From contig NZ_JBGCCT010000007.1 in NCBI RefSeq assembly GCF_041260665.1, forward strand, positions 124,001 to 188,000: a stretch of 64,000 bases of DNA, read 5' to 3'. Below are positions 9,195 through 17,193 of the stretch, piece by piece. Source of the DNA: Catenulispora sp. GP43. Its GTDB lineage: Bacteria; Actinomycetota; Actinomycetes; Streptomycetales; Catenulisporaceae. Positions within the stretch are counted from its first letter, which is position 1. Each line of letters opens with the position of its first letter. The notes beneath the pieces are model-generated. The model searched no databases, was not told the DNA's origin, and saw only the letters and a list, made by a program, of their open reading frames with translations. A program made the position numbers and the translations under genes.

Positions 9195-10490
9195 CTACGC
9201 GTGCGGCAGGCCCGCGGCGTGGAGGTCGTCGGCGTAGCGCACGAACTCGTTCTTCGGCGTGATCTTCTCCAGGCCCGGGATCAGCTCCATGGCGTACTCG
9301 ACGGTGATCGCCGGGTTGATGGCCAGGATCTCCGCGGTCAGCCGGCGCGCGTACTCCTTGTCGCCCTCGCGCTGGTGGAACGCGGCCAGGGCGATGCGGG
9401 CCAGGATGTTGTCCTTGTTCTCGGAGCGGACCCTCTCGACCAGTTCCATGGACTCGGCTTTGCGGCCCGCGCTGTAGTTGATGTAGGACAGCGCCATCAG
9501 CAGCCCGTGCGGCGGGTGCGGGTCCAGGCGCAGGGCGCGCTTGATCGAGCGGCTGCCCTCCAGCGGCTTGCCGCCCTGGGAAAGGGCGATGCCGCGCAGC
9601 GCGTGCGGCCAGGTGACGCTGGGCTCCAGCTCGATGGCCCGGTCCTCGTGCTTGACGGCGTTCTGCCAGTTCCCGCGGACCAGCTCCACCACGCCCAGGA
9701 TGGCGTGCGAGACGCCGGAGTCCTCGTCCAGCTCCACGCCCTTGGACGCCAGCTTCTTGGCGGTGTCCAGCAGCGTCGGGTCCATGCTCCAGCCCTGCGA
9801 GTGCTCCTGGGTGTAGGTGCCGGCCAGCATCCCGTAGCCGCCGGGCAGCTCCGGCTCCAGCTCCACGGCCCGGGCGAACAGCTCCCTGGCCTTCATCAGG
9901 TCGTCGCGGGTGAGCTGGCGCAGGTGGTAGTAGCCGCGCCACAGGCACTCGATGGCGCCGGCCGAGGCCGTGGTCTCCAGCCGCCTGAGCTCGGCGGCCT
10001 CCAGCTCGAAGCCGACCGCGACCAGGATGTTCTCCACGATCTCGGCCCGCACCGCGGACAGCTCGGCCAGGTCCGGCTGGTAGTCCTTCTCCCACAGGGT
10101 CTGCTCGCTGCCGGCCTCCACGAGCTGCACGCCGACCTGGATCGCGGACCCCTCGCGCTGCACGGTGCCGCGCAGCACGTACCGGACACCCAGCTCGGTG
10201 CCGATCTGCCGCGCGGGGATGTCGGTGTCCCGATAGGTGAAGGCGGTCTCCGAGGAGATGACGAAGACGTAGCGGCTGCTGCGCGCCAGGGCGCCGGTCA
10301 GCTCCTCGGTGACACCGTCGGTCAGGTAGTCCTGCTCGGGATCCTTGCTGACGTTCACGAACGGCAGGACCACGATGGACGGGCCGTCCGGCGGCCGGGG
10401 ATTCTTCGGCGGCGCGCTCACGCCCAGGGTGTCGATCACGAAACCCTTCAGGCGCGGTCGCACATCCCAGACGATTTTGGGCTTGGCCAT
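9195..10490 (-). CDS. TolB-N/TPR repeat protein
   Basis: A 431-residue protein whose first third (about residues 30-150) matches the TolB N-terminal/FlgO-like domain (IVVLPFVNVSKDPEQDYLTD, YVLRGTVQREG). This domain commonly sits between a signalling domain and TPRs in adenylate cyclases and CadC-like regulators. The rest is a run of tetratricopeptide repeats (for example ARAVELEPELPGGYGMLAG, AIELEPSVTWPHALRG). No cyclase or DNA-binding domain is attached, so it looks like a protein-interaction scaffold. ATG 10490 is preceded by GGAGGGAG. It is divergent from the VOC gene, with an inverted-repeat motif between them. Confidence 0.8.
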   Translation of the reverse strand: MAKPKIVWDVRPRLKGFVIDTLGVSAPPKNPRPPDGPSIVVLPFVNVSKDPEQDYLTDGVTEELTGALARSSRYVFVISSETAFTYRDTDIPARQIGTELGVRYVLRGTVQREGSAIQVGVQLVEAGSEQTLWEKDYQPDLAELSAVRAEIVENILVAVGFELEAAELRRLETTASAGAIECLWRGYYHLRQLTRDDLMKARELFARAVELEPELPGGYGMLAGTYTQEHSQGWSMDPTLLDTAKKLASKGVELDEDSGVSHAILGVVELVRGNWQNAVKHEDRAIELEPSVTWPHALRGIALSQGGKPLEGSRSIKRALRLDPHPPHGLLMALSYINYSAGRKAESMELVERVRSENKDNILARIALAAFHQREGDKEYARRLTAEILAINPAITVEYAMELIPGLEKITPKNEFVRYADDLHAAGLPHA

Positions 10491-10581
10491 GGCGTGTCGC
10501 TCCCTCCGCGCTCGGTGCGCGGGGCACAGCATGGGCGCGAAGGGATCGCTGGGGCAACGTGGAACAAATCATCGCCGCCAA

Positions 10582-10598
10582 CTGGCGAGGATCCACAG
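10582..10598 (+). promoter_or_regulatory. Candidate operator, TGTGGA/TCCACAG family (site 1)
   Basis: CTGGCGAGGATCCACAG followed by TTG matches the perfect site at 36980 at 15 of 17 positions and keeps the right half-site, the GGA spacer and the trailing TTG. It lies in the divergent promoter region between the TolB-TPR gene (start 10490, -) and the VOC gene (start 10655, +). The left half is degenerate, so this is the weakest of the three sites. Confidence 0.45.
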
Positions 10599-10654
10599 TT
10601 GCGCACACCGCGACGGCGGTGAATACGCTGATGTTGACAGCAGGAGGTGGCACC

Positions 10655-11047
10655 GTGTACCGACCCGCCAACAGGATCTACCCCCGCCTGGCCTACGCCG
10701 ACGAGGCGGCGGCGGCCGACTGGCTGGCGAAGGCCTTCGGCTTCGCCGAGAAGCACCGCAAGACGAACGACGACGGCTCGGCGCTGATCTGGCTGGAGCT
10801 CGACGGCTCGGCCCTGATGGTCTGCCGCAGCGGCCTGGGACTGAGCGCCCCGGGGGAGCTCAGCGGCGTGACAGAGAAGACCATCTGTTATGTGGACGAC
10901 GTCACCGCGCACCACGCCACGGCGGTGGCCGCCGGCGCGGAGGTCGACCGGGAGTTGCAGGACACGCCCTGGGGCGACCGGCGGTATGAGGCGGTCGACC
11001 CCGAGGGGCATCGGTGGCACTTCGCGGAGCTGGTGGGGGAGGGGTGA
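10655..11047 (+). CDS. VOC/glyoxalase-fold protein
   Basis: A 130-residue single VOC-superfamily unit (beta-alpha-beta-beta-beta fold), resembling PhnB-like and bleomycin-resistance-type proteins. Recognisable marks are the opening RIYPRLAYADEAAAADWL, the AFGF turn and the closing EAVDPEGHRWHFAEL, which carries a metal- or ligand-facing Glu. These proteins are metal-dependent isomerases and dioxygenases or ligand-sequestering resistance proteins. GTG 10655 is placed by an AGGAGG at 10642-10647. A self-resistance binding role or a tailoring reaction are both possible. Confidence 0.8.
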   Translation: MYRPANRIYPRLAYADEAAAADWLAKAFGFAEKHRKTNDDGSALIWLELDGSALMVCRSGLGLSAPGELSGVTEKTICYVDDVTAHHATAVAAGAEVDRELQDTPWGDRRYEAVDPEGHRWHFAELVGEG

Positions 11048-11175
11048 CAGAGGGCTGAGAGAGTTCGGCCGGTCGCCGGTCGCCGGTCGCCGGTCGCCTG
11101 CGAGAGTGCGGGCGGCCGGCGCCGGCCCGGAATCTCGCTCCCGCGAGGGTGTGGGCGACCGTCAGCGGTCTGAAA

Positions 11176-11466
11176 TCAGCCGCCTGCCACCGCCGCCAGC
11201 AGGTACACCTCGTCCCCGGGCTGCAACTCCAACGTCGCGCCGGGGCGCCGCGTCACCATGTCGTTCAGCACCACCACGAAGCTCGGGTTCACGTCGCAGC
11301 CGCCGTTCAGCACCCGCTGCGCCAGCACCGGGAAGCGGTCGCGGAGCTGGTCGGTCAGTTCGGCCCAGGTGGTGGCTTCGACCTGCACCGTGCGGCGGGC
11401 CGGGCGGGACGGGTCCCCGCCGGGCAGCAGCACCCCCAGCGGCGCGGCCAGCGTGAGGTTCACCAT
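11176..11466 (-). CDS. MoaD/ThiS-like ubiquitin-fold sulfur carrier protein
   Basis: A 96-residue beta-grasp protein of the MoaD/ThiS/CysO family. It ends in AVAGG, the exposed Gly95-Gly96 tail that E1-like enzymes adenylate and convert to a thiocarboxylate. The GDEVYLLAAVAGG end and the NPSFVVVLNDM strand are typical. ATG 11466 is preceded by AAAGGAG. It is the last gene of an operon with an AMP ligase and a JAMM-FGE fusion. Because the tail already ends in GG, no proteolytic unmasking is needed, unlike QbsE of thioquinolobactin. No ThiF/MoeB-type activator is in the window, so a genomic MoeZ-like enzyme would have to serve. Confidence 0.88.
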   Translation of the reverse strand: MVNLTLAAPLGVLLPGGDPSRPARRTVQVEATTWAELTDQLRDRFPVLAQRVLNGGCDVNPSFVVVLNDMVTRRPGATLELQPGDEVYLLAAVAGG

Positions 11467-11486
11467 GGCTCAGTCTCCTTTCGGGC

Positions 11487-12947
11487 TCATTCCATCGGCG
11501 GGCGGCCCCGGGCCAGCCGGAAGCCCAGGTCGCCGGCGTGGAAGCCGGCCGGTTCGGGGGATCGGTAGGCGTTGCGGCACATGTCGCTGTGGGCGAACAC
11601 GCTGCCGCCGCGGGCGACGCGGTCCCCGGATACGCCGAAAGTGTTGGCGCTCCCCGTCCCGTCGCACACCGGATCGACCAGGTGCGAGCGGGCATAGAAC
11701 CCGGCGTCGTAGGCGTCGTGGCACCACTCCCACACGTTCCCGTGCATGTCGTGAAGCCCCAGCCGGTTCGGGTCGCGGGTGCCCACCGGCTGGAGTGCGT
11801 CGCCGGAGTTCTTCGTGTACCAGGCGTACCGCGCGAGCTCGTCCTCGGTCGGACAGCACCATGGTCCCGCCGAGCCCGCCCCGCAGGCGAACTCCCATTC
11901 CGCCTCGGTCGGCAGCCGGGCGCCCATCCACAGCGCGAAGACGGCGGCGTCGGTCCAGGACACGTGTGTCACCGGCGTGTGGCGGCCGGTGCCGGTGACG
12001 GAGCGGTCGGGATCGAAGAGCTCGTATATCTCGGCCGTGACCTGGTGCCGCCCGAGAAGGTACGGCGAGAGCTCCACAGTGTGCCGCGGCGACTCGTTGT
12101 GGGTGTGGCTCGGGCCGGTCAGGTCGGTGCCCATCAGGAAGCCGCCGCCGGGGATCTCGGCCATGTCGTCGGCCAGGTAGTGCTCGAACCGCTCGGGCGC
12201 GCCGGCGAGCAGGCCGCGGGTCAGGAAGCGGTCGGCGACCTCGGCATCGCCCAGGGACCGCACCGCCCGCACCGCGGCCCACACCGCCGCGGTGTCCCGG
12301 CAGCGCGGACGGCCGTCGCGGCCGACGCCCAGCACCTCGCCGGCTTGGAGCACGACCTGGTCGCGGCTGAGCGTGTCCTCGTCGTCGGCCGCGGCGGCCG
12401 CGCCGATGTCGTCCAGGCCGCTCCCGCCGTCCGCGCCATCCACGCCGTCCACCCGCACCGGCAGCTCCCGGATCCCGCCGGGCGCCACCTCGTAGGCCCG
12501 CAGCACCGGCAGGTCCGGATTGCGCACCGACACCAGCAGGTGCCACAGCGAATCAAAGCACTGATTGTGCAGCTCGAAGTCGATCCGGGAGAAGTTCGCC
12601 GGGTGCCGGTTGTGGCTGTGGAACACCCCGACCTCGACCATGCCCCGCTCCCGGATCAGCTTCTGCAGCCGCCAGGCCTCCTCCGGCGGCGCCACGAAGC
12701 CGGCGTCGTCGTGGTTCCGGTAGTAGTCGCCGTACGCCTCGAACCGGGGCCGCCACTGGGTGCTGTTGCGCTCGTTGTCCTCGAACAGCACGAAGTCCGT
12801 CGGCGTCATGGTGTCCAGGTCCGAGATGAAGTACCCGAACGCCTTCGCCGGATGCCGGCGGCGCACCTCCTCCACCAGGGCCGCGTACAGGTCCTTGGAG
12901 ATGCGGATGTGGTCCGGGCCCACCCCGGGCAGTGTCAGCGCCCTCAT
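11487..12947 (-). CDS. JAMM peptidase - FGE/sulfatase-modifying fold fusion
   Basis: A 486-residue two-domain protein. Residues about 10-160 form a JAMM metalloprotease domain with the complete motif H110-x-H112-x7-S120-x2-D123. After an acidic linker, residues about 264-480 form a formylglycine-generating-enzyme fold (EIPGGGFLMGTD, RLPTEAEWEFA, GNVWEWC, RGGSVFAH). In true FGEs two Cys bind copper; here the first position is Ala452 while the second, Cys457, is kept, so canonical FGE activity is unlikely. ATG 12947 overlaps the ligase stop (ATGA), and the sulfur carrier follows 20 bases downstream. The JAMM half presumably acts on that carrier's C-terminus or its conjugates. The role of the FGE fold is open; related folds include EgtB-type C-S bond-forming enzymes. 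Confidence 0.85.
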   Translation of the reverse strand: MRALTLPGVGPDHIRISKDLYAALVEEVRRRHPAKAFGYFISDLDTMTPTDFVLFEDNERNSTQWRPRFEAYGDYYRNHDDAGFVAPPEEAWRLQKLIRERGMVEVGVFHSHNRHPANFSRIDFELHNQCFDSLWHLLVSVRNPDLPVLRAYEVAPGGIRELPVRVDGVDGADGGSGLDDIGAAAAADDEDTLSRDQVVLQAGEVLGVGRDGRPRCRDTAAVWAAVRAVRSLGDAEVADRFLTRGLLAGAPERFEHYLADDMAEIPGGGFLMGTDLTGPSHTHNESPRHTVELSPYLLGRHQVTAEIYELFDPDRSVTGTGRHTPVTHVSWTDAAVFALWMGARLPTEAEWEFACGAGSAGPWCCPTEDELARYAWYTKNSGDALQPVGTRDPNRLGLHDMHGNVWEWCHDAYDAGFYARSHLVDPVCDGTGSANTFGVSGDRVARGGSVFAHSDMCRNAYRSPEPAGFHAGDLGFRLARGRPPME

Positions 12948-14497
12948 CGGGCCTCCCCTCCGCCGCGGGCGCCCTCGCGCAGCGCGCGCCGCAGGACCTT
13001 GCCGGAGCCGGTCTTGGGCAGCGCCGCCGTGAACGCGACGCTGCGCGGCAGCTTGTACCCGGCCAGGCGGGTCCGGGCGAAGCCGAGGACCGCGGCGGCG
13101 GTGACGTCCGGCCCGGCCGGGACCACGACCGCGTGCACCCGCTCGCCCCAGTGCTCGTCCGGCACGCCGACGACCGCGGCCTCGCTGACGTCCGGCGAGG
13201 CCTCCAGCGCGGCCTCCACCTCGGCCGGGTAGACGTTCATCCCGCCGCTGATGATCACGTCCTTCTTGCGGTCGACGATGTAGAGGTAGCCCTCGTCGTC
13301 CCGGTAGGCGATGTCGCCGACCGAGTGGTGCTCGCCGCGCCGGTCGGCCTCGTAGGCCTCGGGGGCGTTGCGATAGGCGACGAACATGCTCCGTGAGCGC
13401 ACGAACACCTCGCCGTTGGTATGGGGCTGCCGCACGGCGGCGCCGGCATCGTCGTAGAGCACGACCTCCACGCCGGGCACCGGACGGCCGCACGATCCGG
13501 GCTTGCGCAGCTGGTCGCCCGGCGCGAGCGCGGTCGCCACCCCGGTCTCGGCCGAGCCGTAGACCTCCCACAGCGAGTCGGCGGGGAAGTCGGCGAGATA
13601 GGCGTGCTTCAAGGTCTGGCTCCACGGCGCGGCGTTGGCGACGAAGCGCTTCATGCTGGAGCGGTCGTAGCCGGCTTTGACCCCGGCCGGCAGCGCGCAG
13701 ACCATCCGCATCGGCGTCGGCGCGCTGAACGAGGTGGTGACCCGGTGGGTGTCGACCAGGCGCAGCCAGTCGCGCGGGTCGAACCTGTACTGGACGACCA
13801 GCGTGTTGCCCAGGGCCTGCGCCATGGTCGCGAAGCGGGCCGGGCCGGAGTGGTAGAGCGGACCGGTGATCAGGTGGACGTCGTCGGGCTCGAAGCCCAT
13901 CAGGGTGACCAGGGGCGTGCTCGCCGGGTCGGCCGGGCGGGGGCGGACGACGCCTTTGGGACGGCCGGTCGTGCCGGAGGTGTAGAAGATGTCTGAGTCC
14001 GGGGTGGCATCGGCGCCCGCCGGCGTTTCTGGGCCGGGCTGCCGGATCAGGCCGCTGGTGAGCGGGTTCTGATCGGCGCCGAAGCGCAGTATCTGCCGCA
14101 GGCCCGGGACCTCGGCCGGCAGCCGCTCGGCGAGCTCGCGCACCCGCTCGTCCTCGGCATCGACGCAGAGCACCTCGGCGCCGCTGTCCCGCAGGATGTG
14201 GGCGGCCTCGGGCACCGTCAGCGCCGGGTTCAGCGGCACCGCCACGGCCCGCAGCCGGCGGATCGCGCCGATCACGGTCAGCACGCCAGCCGAGTTCCGG
14301 CCGCACCAGGCGACGGTCGTGGCCGGCCGGACCGCGGCCGCGGCCAGCGTCCGGGCCGCGGCGCCGACGCGCGCGTCGAGTTCGGCGTACGTGTACCGGA
14401 CAGCCTCCCGGTCCGGGCGGTCGTCGACGACGGCGATCCGGTCCGGCCGGGTCGCCGCCTGACGTGCGATGAGGTCCTGTCCCTCGGCGGACATCAC
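12944..14497 (-). CDS. AMP-dependent acyl/aryl ligase
   Basis: A 517-residue ANL-superfamily ligase that activates a carboxylic acid as the acyl-adenylate. Motifs: P-loop FYTSGTTGRPKG, A5 EVYGSAETG, A8 hinge DRKKDVIISGG, and catalytic Lys in KTGSGKVLRR. It lacks obvious EntE-type residues and resembles acyl-CoA synthetases. GTG 14497 and ATG 14494 are adjacent starts with no strong ribosome site. Its stop overlaps the JAMM-FGE start (ATGA), so it heads the operon with the sulfur carrier. In thioquinolobactin a ligase plays the matching role of activating the acid that receives sulfur. The substrate is unknown. Confidence 0.88.
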   Translation of the reverse strand: MMSAEGQDLIARQAATRPDRIAVVDDRPDREAVRYTYAELDARVGAAARTLAAAAVRPATTVAWCGRNSAGVLTVIGAIRRLRAVAVPLNPALTVPEAAHILRDSGAEVLCVDAEDERVRELAERLPAEVPGLRQILRFGADQNPLTSGLIRQPGPETPAGADATPDSDIFYTSGTTGRPKGVVRPRPADPASTPLVTLMGFEPDDVHLITGPLYHSGPARFATMAQALGNTLVVQYRFDPRDWLRLVDTHRVTTSFSAPTPMRMVCALPAGVKAGYDRSSMKRFVANAAPWSQTLKHAYLADFPADSLWEVYGSAETGVATALAPGDQLRKPGSCGRPVPGVEVVLYDDAGAAVRQPHTNGEVFVRSRSMFVAYRNAPEAYEADRRGEHHSVGDIAYRDDEGYLYIVDRKKDVIISGGMNVYPAEVEAALEASPDVSEAAVVGVPDEHWGERVHAVVVPAGPDVTAAAVLGFARTRLAGYKLPRSVAFTAALPKTGSGKVLRRALREGARGGGEAR

Positions 14498-14665
14498 GGC
14501 TGGATGTCGTCGCCGGCGGGGATGTCCGCGATGGGGTTCAGCACGCTGTTTTTGTATGCGGGGGCCCGGTGCGGGGTCAATGAAGCGGATCGCGCTTCCG
14601 GCCGGCGCGCGCGGGCGATCTCCGGCAGCTCCGGCCTCGGGCGAAGGCGGTTCCGGCCTCGGGCG

Positions 14666-14749
14666 CGGGCGGGCAGCAGGGCGCCGGCGGGCCTCAGAGC
14701 CGGGCGGGCAGCAGGGTGCCGGCGGGGCTCAGAGCCGGGCGGGCAGCAG
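14666..14749. repeat. 35-bp tandem repeat at the kinase 3' end
   Basis: CGGGCGGGCAGCAG recurs at 14666, 14701 and 14736, exactly 35 bases apart, with about 85-90% identity between units. The last copy encodes the C-terminus and stop of the phosphotransferase (RALLPARL), so the gene's 3' end appears to have been tandemly duplicated into the spacer. The rest of the spacer (14498-14665) shows no gene. Confidence 0.7.
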
Positions 14750-15874
14750 TGCGCGGGCGTCGAGGTCCAGCGCGTGCCGGCCGTGCCGGTTGGCCATGGC
14801 CGCGAACATGCCGTCGCCGCGCTCGGTGCGCACCACGAGCGCCGAGGCGACGATCGCCATCAGCAGGCCGCCGAGGGCGTAGCGCCGGTAGTCGGTCCAG
14901 CAGGCCCCGTCCGTCACGGCGATCCCCGAGCCGCGCAGCACCTCGGCGTACAGGCGCACCATGTCGTCCTCGAGCTCGCGCCGGAGTTCACTGCGCACGC
15001 TGCCGCCCAGCAGATAGGCCAGATCCGTGACCCCCGGCTCGTGCGCGACGGTCTGCCAGTCGACCACGGTGATCCGGCCGTCCCGGACCATCAGGTTGTC
15101 GGCCCGGAAATCGCCGTGCACGACGGTGCGCGGCCCGGGCCGGTGCAGCAGATACCCGGCGACGTCCGGCGGAAACCGCTCGGCGAGCTCGGCGACGTCC
15201 GGATCGAGGCGGTCGCCGTAGCGGCGCAGGAAACGGCGGCAGGAGGCGGTCGCGAGCCCGGCCATGCCGGTCGCGCCGGCCCGGTCTGTGTGCGGCATCC
15301 AGGGCAGGCCCGCGACACCCGGATCGGCCCAGTGCGCGCCGTGCAGCCGCGCGAGTTCGACGACGGCGCCGGCGAGCTGGTCCGCATCGCAGCCCACGAG
15401 CTGATCGACCGGCCGGGCCGGCGCCAGGTCCTCCAGCAGCACGGCGTAGGCGCCGGTGGCGGCGTCGAAGGCGCTGTGATGGCAGGCGGGCAGGCTGACC
15501 GGCAGCGTCGGGGCCAGGTCGCGGTAGAACCCTGATTCGATCTCGTAGGAGCGGGTGACGGCCGCGGCCACGCGCGAGGACCGGTCGCCGGAGGGCACCT
15601 TGGCGACGCAGGACGGCGGGCCCGCCCCGGGGCGGTCGTAGACGAGGTGGAGGCGGTAGGTGTCGGCGACCTGGCCGGTGCCGATCGGGCACGCGGTGCA
15701 GGATACGACGCGCGCCGGACCGATGAGCGGGGCCAGCGCGCGGGTGCACCAGGCCGGGGTGATGTCCTTGATGGAGCTCGGGGCTGCCGGCGCGCCCTGA
15801 TCGTGTTCGCCGAGCCGACCGACAAGTACGCCGCGCCGACCACCCTGTTCGCCGAGCCGCTCGCCGCCGCTCAC
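14729..15874 (-). CDS. Phosphotransferase (APH / ecdysteroid-kinase-like)
   Basis: A 381-residue protein-kinase-like-fold small-molecule phosphotransferase. The catalytic loop reads HGDFRADNLMV (Asp base and Asn), and the metal-binding site is VDWQ about 15 residues later, replacing DFG as in aminoglycoside/choline kinases. GTG 15874 is chosen because it overlaps the upstream P450 stop by exactly four bases (GTGA); a longer frame would overlap the P450 by about 60 bases. It may phosphorylate the product or an intermediate, a common self-protection strategy, or be a tailoring enzyme; no substrate can be read. Confidence 0.8.
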   Translation of the reverse strand: MSGGERLGEQGGRRGVLVGRLGEHDQGAPAAPSSIKDITPAWCTRALAPLIGPARVVSCTACPIGTGQVADTYRLHLVYDRPGAGPPSCVAKVPSGDRSSRVAAAVTRSYEIESGFYRDLAPTLPVSLPACHHSAFDAATGAYAVLLEDLAPARPVDQLVGCDADQLAGAVVELARLHGAHWADPGVAGLPWMPHTDRAGATGMAGLATASCRRFLRRYGDRLDPDVAELAERFPPDVAGYLLHRPGPRTVVHGDFRADNLMVRDGRITVVDWQTVAHEPGVTDLAYLLGGSVRSELRRELEDDMVRLYAEVLRGSGIAVTDGACWTDYRRYALGGLLMAIVASALVVRTERGDGMFAAMANRHGRHALDLDARALLPARL

Positions 15875-17142
15875 CGGCCCGTTGTGATCGGCAGCTCGTA
15901 CAGCCCCCGCAGCCCCATCGCCGGCTTCCACTTCAGCGCCGCGCCGTCCCCGCTGAAGTCCGGGAACCGCTCCAGCAGCCGCCGCAGCGCCACACCGCCC
16001 TCGATGCGGGCCAGGTTCGGGCCGGCGCAGAAGTGCGAGCCGAGAGCGAAGCCCAGGTGTTTGTTGTCGGCGCGTCCGACATCCAGCCGGTGCGGGTCGG
16101 GGAAGCGTTCGGGGTCGTGGTTCGCCGCGCCGATCAGCACGGTCACCGCGCGGCCCGCCGGTACCCGGACGCCGCCGACCTCGATCTCCTCCGGGGCGAT
16201 GCGCCAGGCGGACTGGATCGGGGACTCGTAGCGGATGAACTCCTCGATCGCGGTGTTCATCAGGGCCGGGTCCTTCTGCAGCCGCTCGCGTTCGTCCGGG
16301 AAGCGGAGCAGGCAGGCGATCGCGTTGCCGATCAGGTTGGTGATGACCTCGTGGCCGGCCACCACCAGCATCAGTGTCAGGGTACGGACTTGCAGCTCGG
16401 TCAGCTCGCCGGCCTTCTGGCGCTCCAGCAGGCGGCTGATCAGGTCATCGCCCGGGTCGGCGGTCTTCCGGCGCAGCGTCTGGCCGATGTAGGCGTCGAA
16501 CTCGTGGAACGCCTTGCGCATCCGGCCCAGGCCCGCGCCCTCGATCAGCGGGTCGACGAGCACGATGTAGCTGTCCGACCACTCCTGGAGCTTGTCGGCG
16601 TCCTCCGGCGGGAAACCCAGGAGCTCGGCGGCGATGAAGATCGGCAGCGGCCCGGCGAAGTCGGCGATCAGGTCGAAGCTGCCGCGCTCCTGCGCGCGGT
16701 CCAGCAGCCGGTCGACCCAGAACTCCATACGCGGCCGCAGTTTCTCGACCCGTATCCGACTCAGGTCGTAGGTGATCGCCGAGCGCATCCGCAGGTGGTC
16801 CTCGGCCGAGGCGGCGGTCAGCGTCGCGTCGAACGCCGCAGCCTCCTTCGGCGTGAAGTTCGCCATCTTGTACGTCATCCGGTTGCGGAACGAGGTGTCC
16901 AGCTTCCGGTCGGAGACGAAGCGCTGGTCGCGCAGTACCGCTTGGACCCCGGCGTAGGAGCTGACCATGTACGACCCGATGGGGCGGCTGTAGTAGACGG
17001 GAGCTTGAGCCCGCAGCCGGTCCAGCTGGGTATACGGGTCGCGGCGATAGGACAGTTCCATCGGGCGGTACTTCCCCGAGATCGGCCGCAGCGCCACCAT
17101 CGGCCACTGCCAGTCGATCGCCTTACGGACTGCGCCGAGCAT
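15871..17142 (-). CDS. Cytochrome P450 with Val at the I-helix Thr
   Basis: A 423-residue P450. Heme loop FALGSHFCAG, K-helix EFIR. The I-helix motif reads AGHEVI instead of AGHETT: the acid is kept but the oxygen-protonating Thr is Val, with a Thr one residue further on. ATG 17142 has a strong GGAGGAG ribosome site. It heads a coupled pair with the phosphotransferase (GTGA overlap) and lies 51 bases downstream of the FAAL-like ligase on the same strand, so ligase, P450 and kinase may form one operon. It could act on a carrier-bound substrate, given the neighbouring ligase and carrier protein. Confidence 0.9.
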   Translation of the reverse strand: MLGAVRKAIDWQWPMVALRPISGKYRPMELSYRRDPYTQLDRLRAQAPVYYSRPIGSYMVSSYAGVQAVLRDQRFVSDRKLDTSFRNRMTYKMANFTPKEAAAFDATLTAASAEDHLRMRSAITYDLSRIRVEKLRPRMEFWVDRLLDRAQERGSFDLIADFAGPLPIFIAAELLGFPPEDADKLQEWSDSYIVLVDPLIEGAGLGRMRKAFHEFDAYIGQTLRRKTADPGDDLISRLLERQKAGELTELQVRTLTLMLVVAGHEVITNLIGNAIACLLRFPDERERLQKDPALMNTAIEEFIRYESPIQSAWRIAPEEIEVGGVRVPAGRAVTVLIGAANHDPERFPDPHRLDVGRADNKHLGFALGSHFCAGPNLARIEGGVALRRLLERFPDFSGDGAALKWKPAMGLRGLYELPITTGR

Positions 17143-17193
17143 CTTCTGGTCTCCTCCGTTGTCTCCGCGCTGAGAGCCTTCCTGCCGAGCCGG

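Noticed and set aside
11487-12947. Active formylglycine-generating enzyme for a sulfatase
   Set aside because: One of the two copper-binding Cys is Ala452 and no sulfatase gene is in the window.
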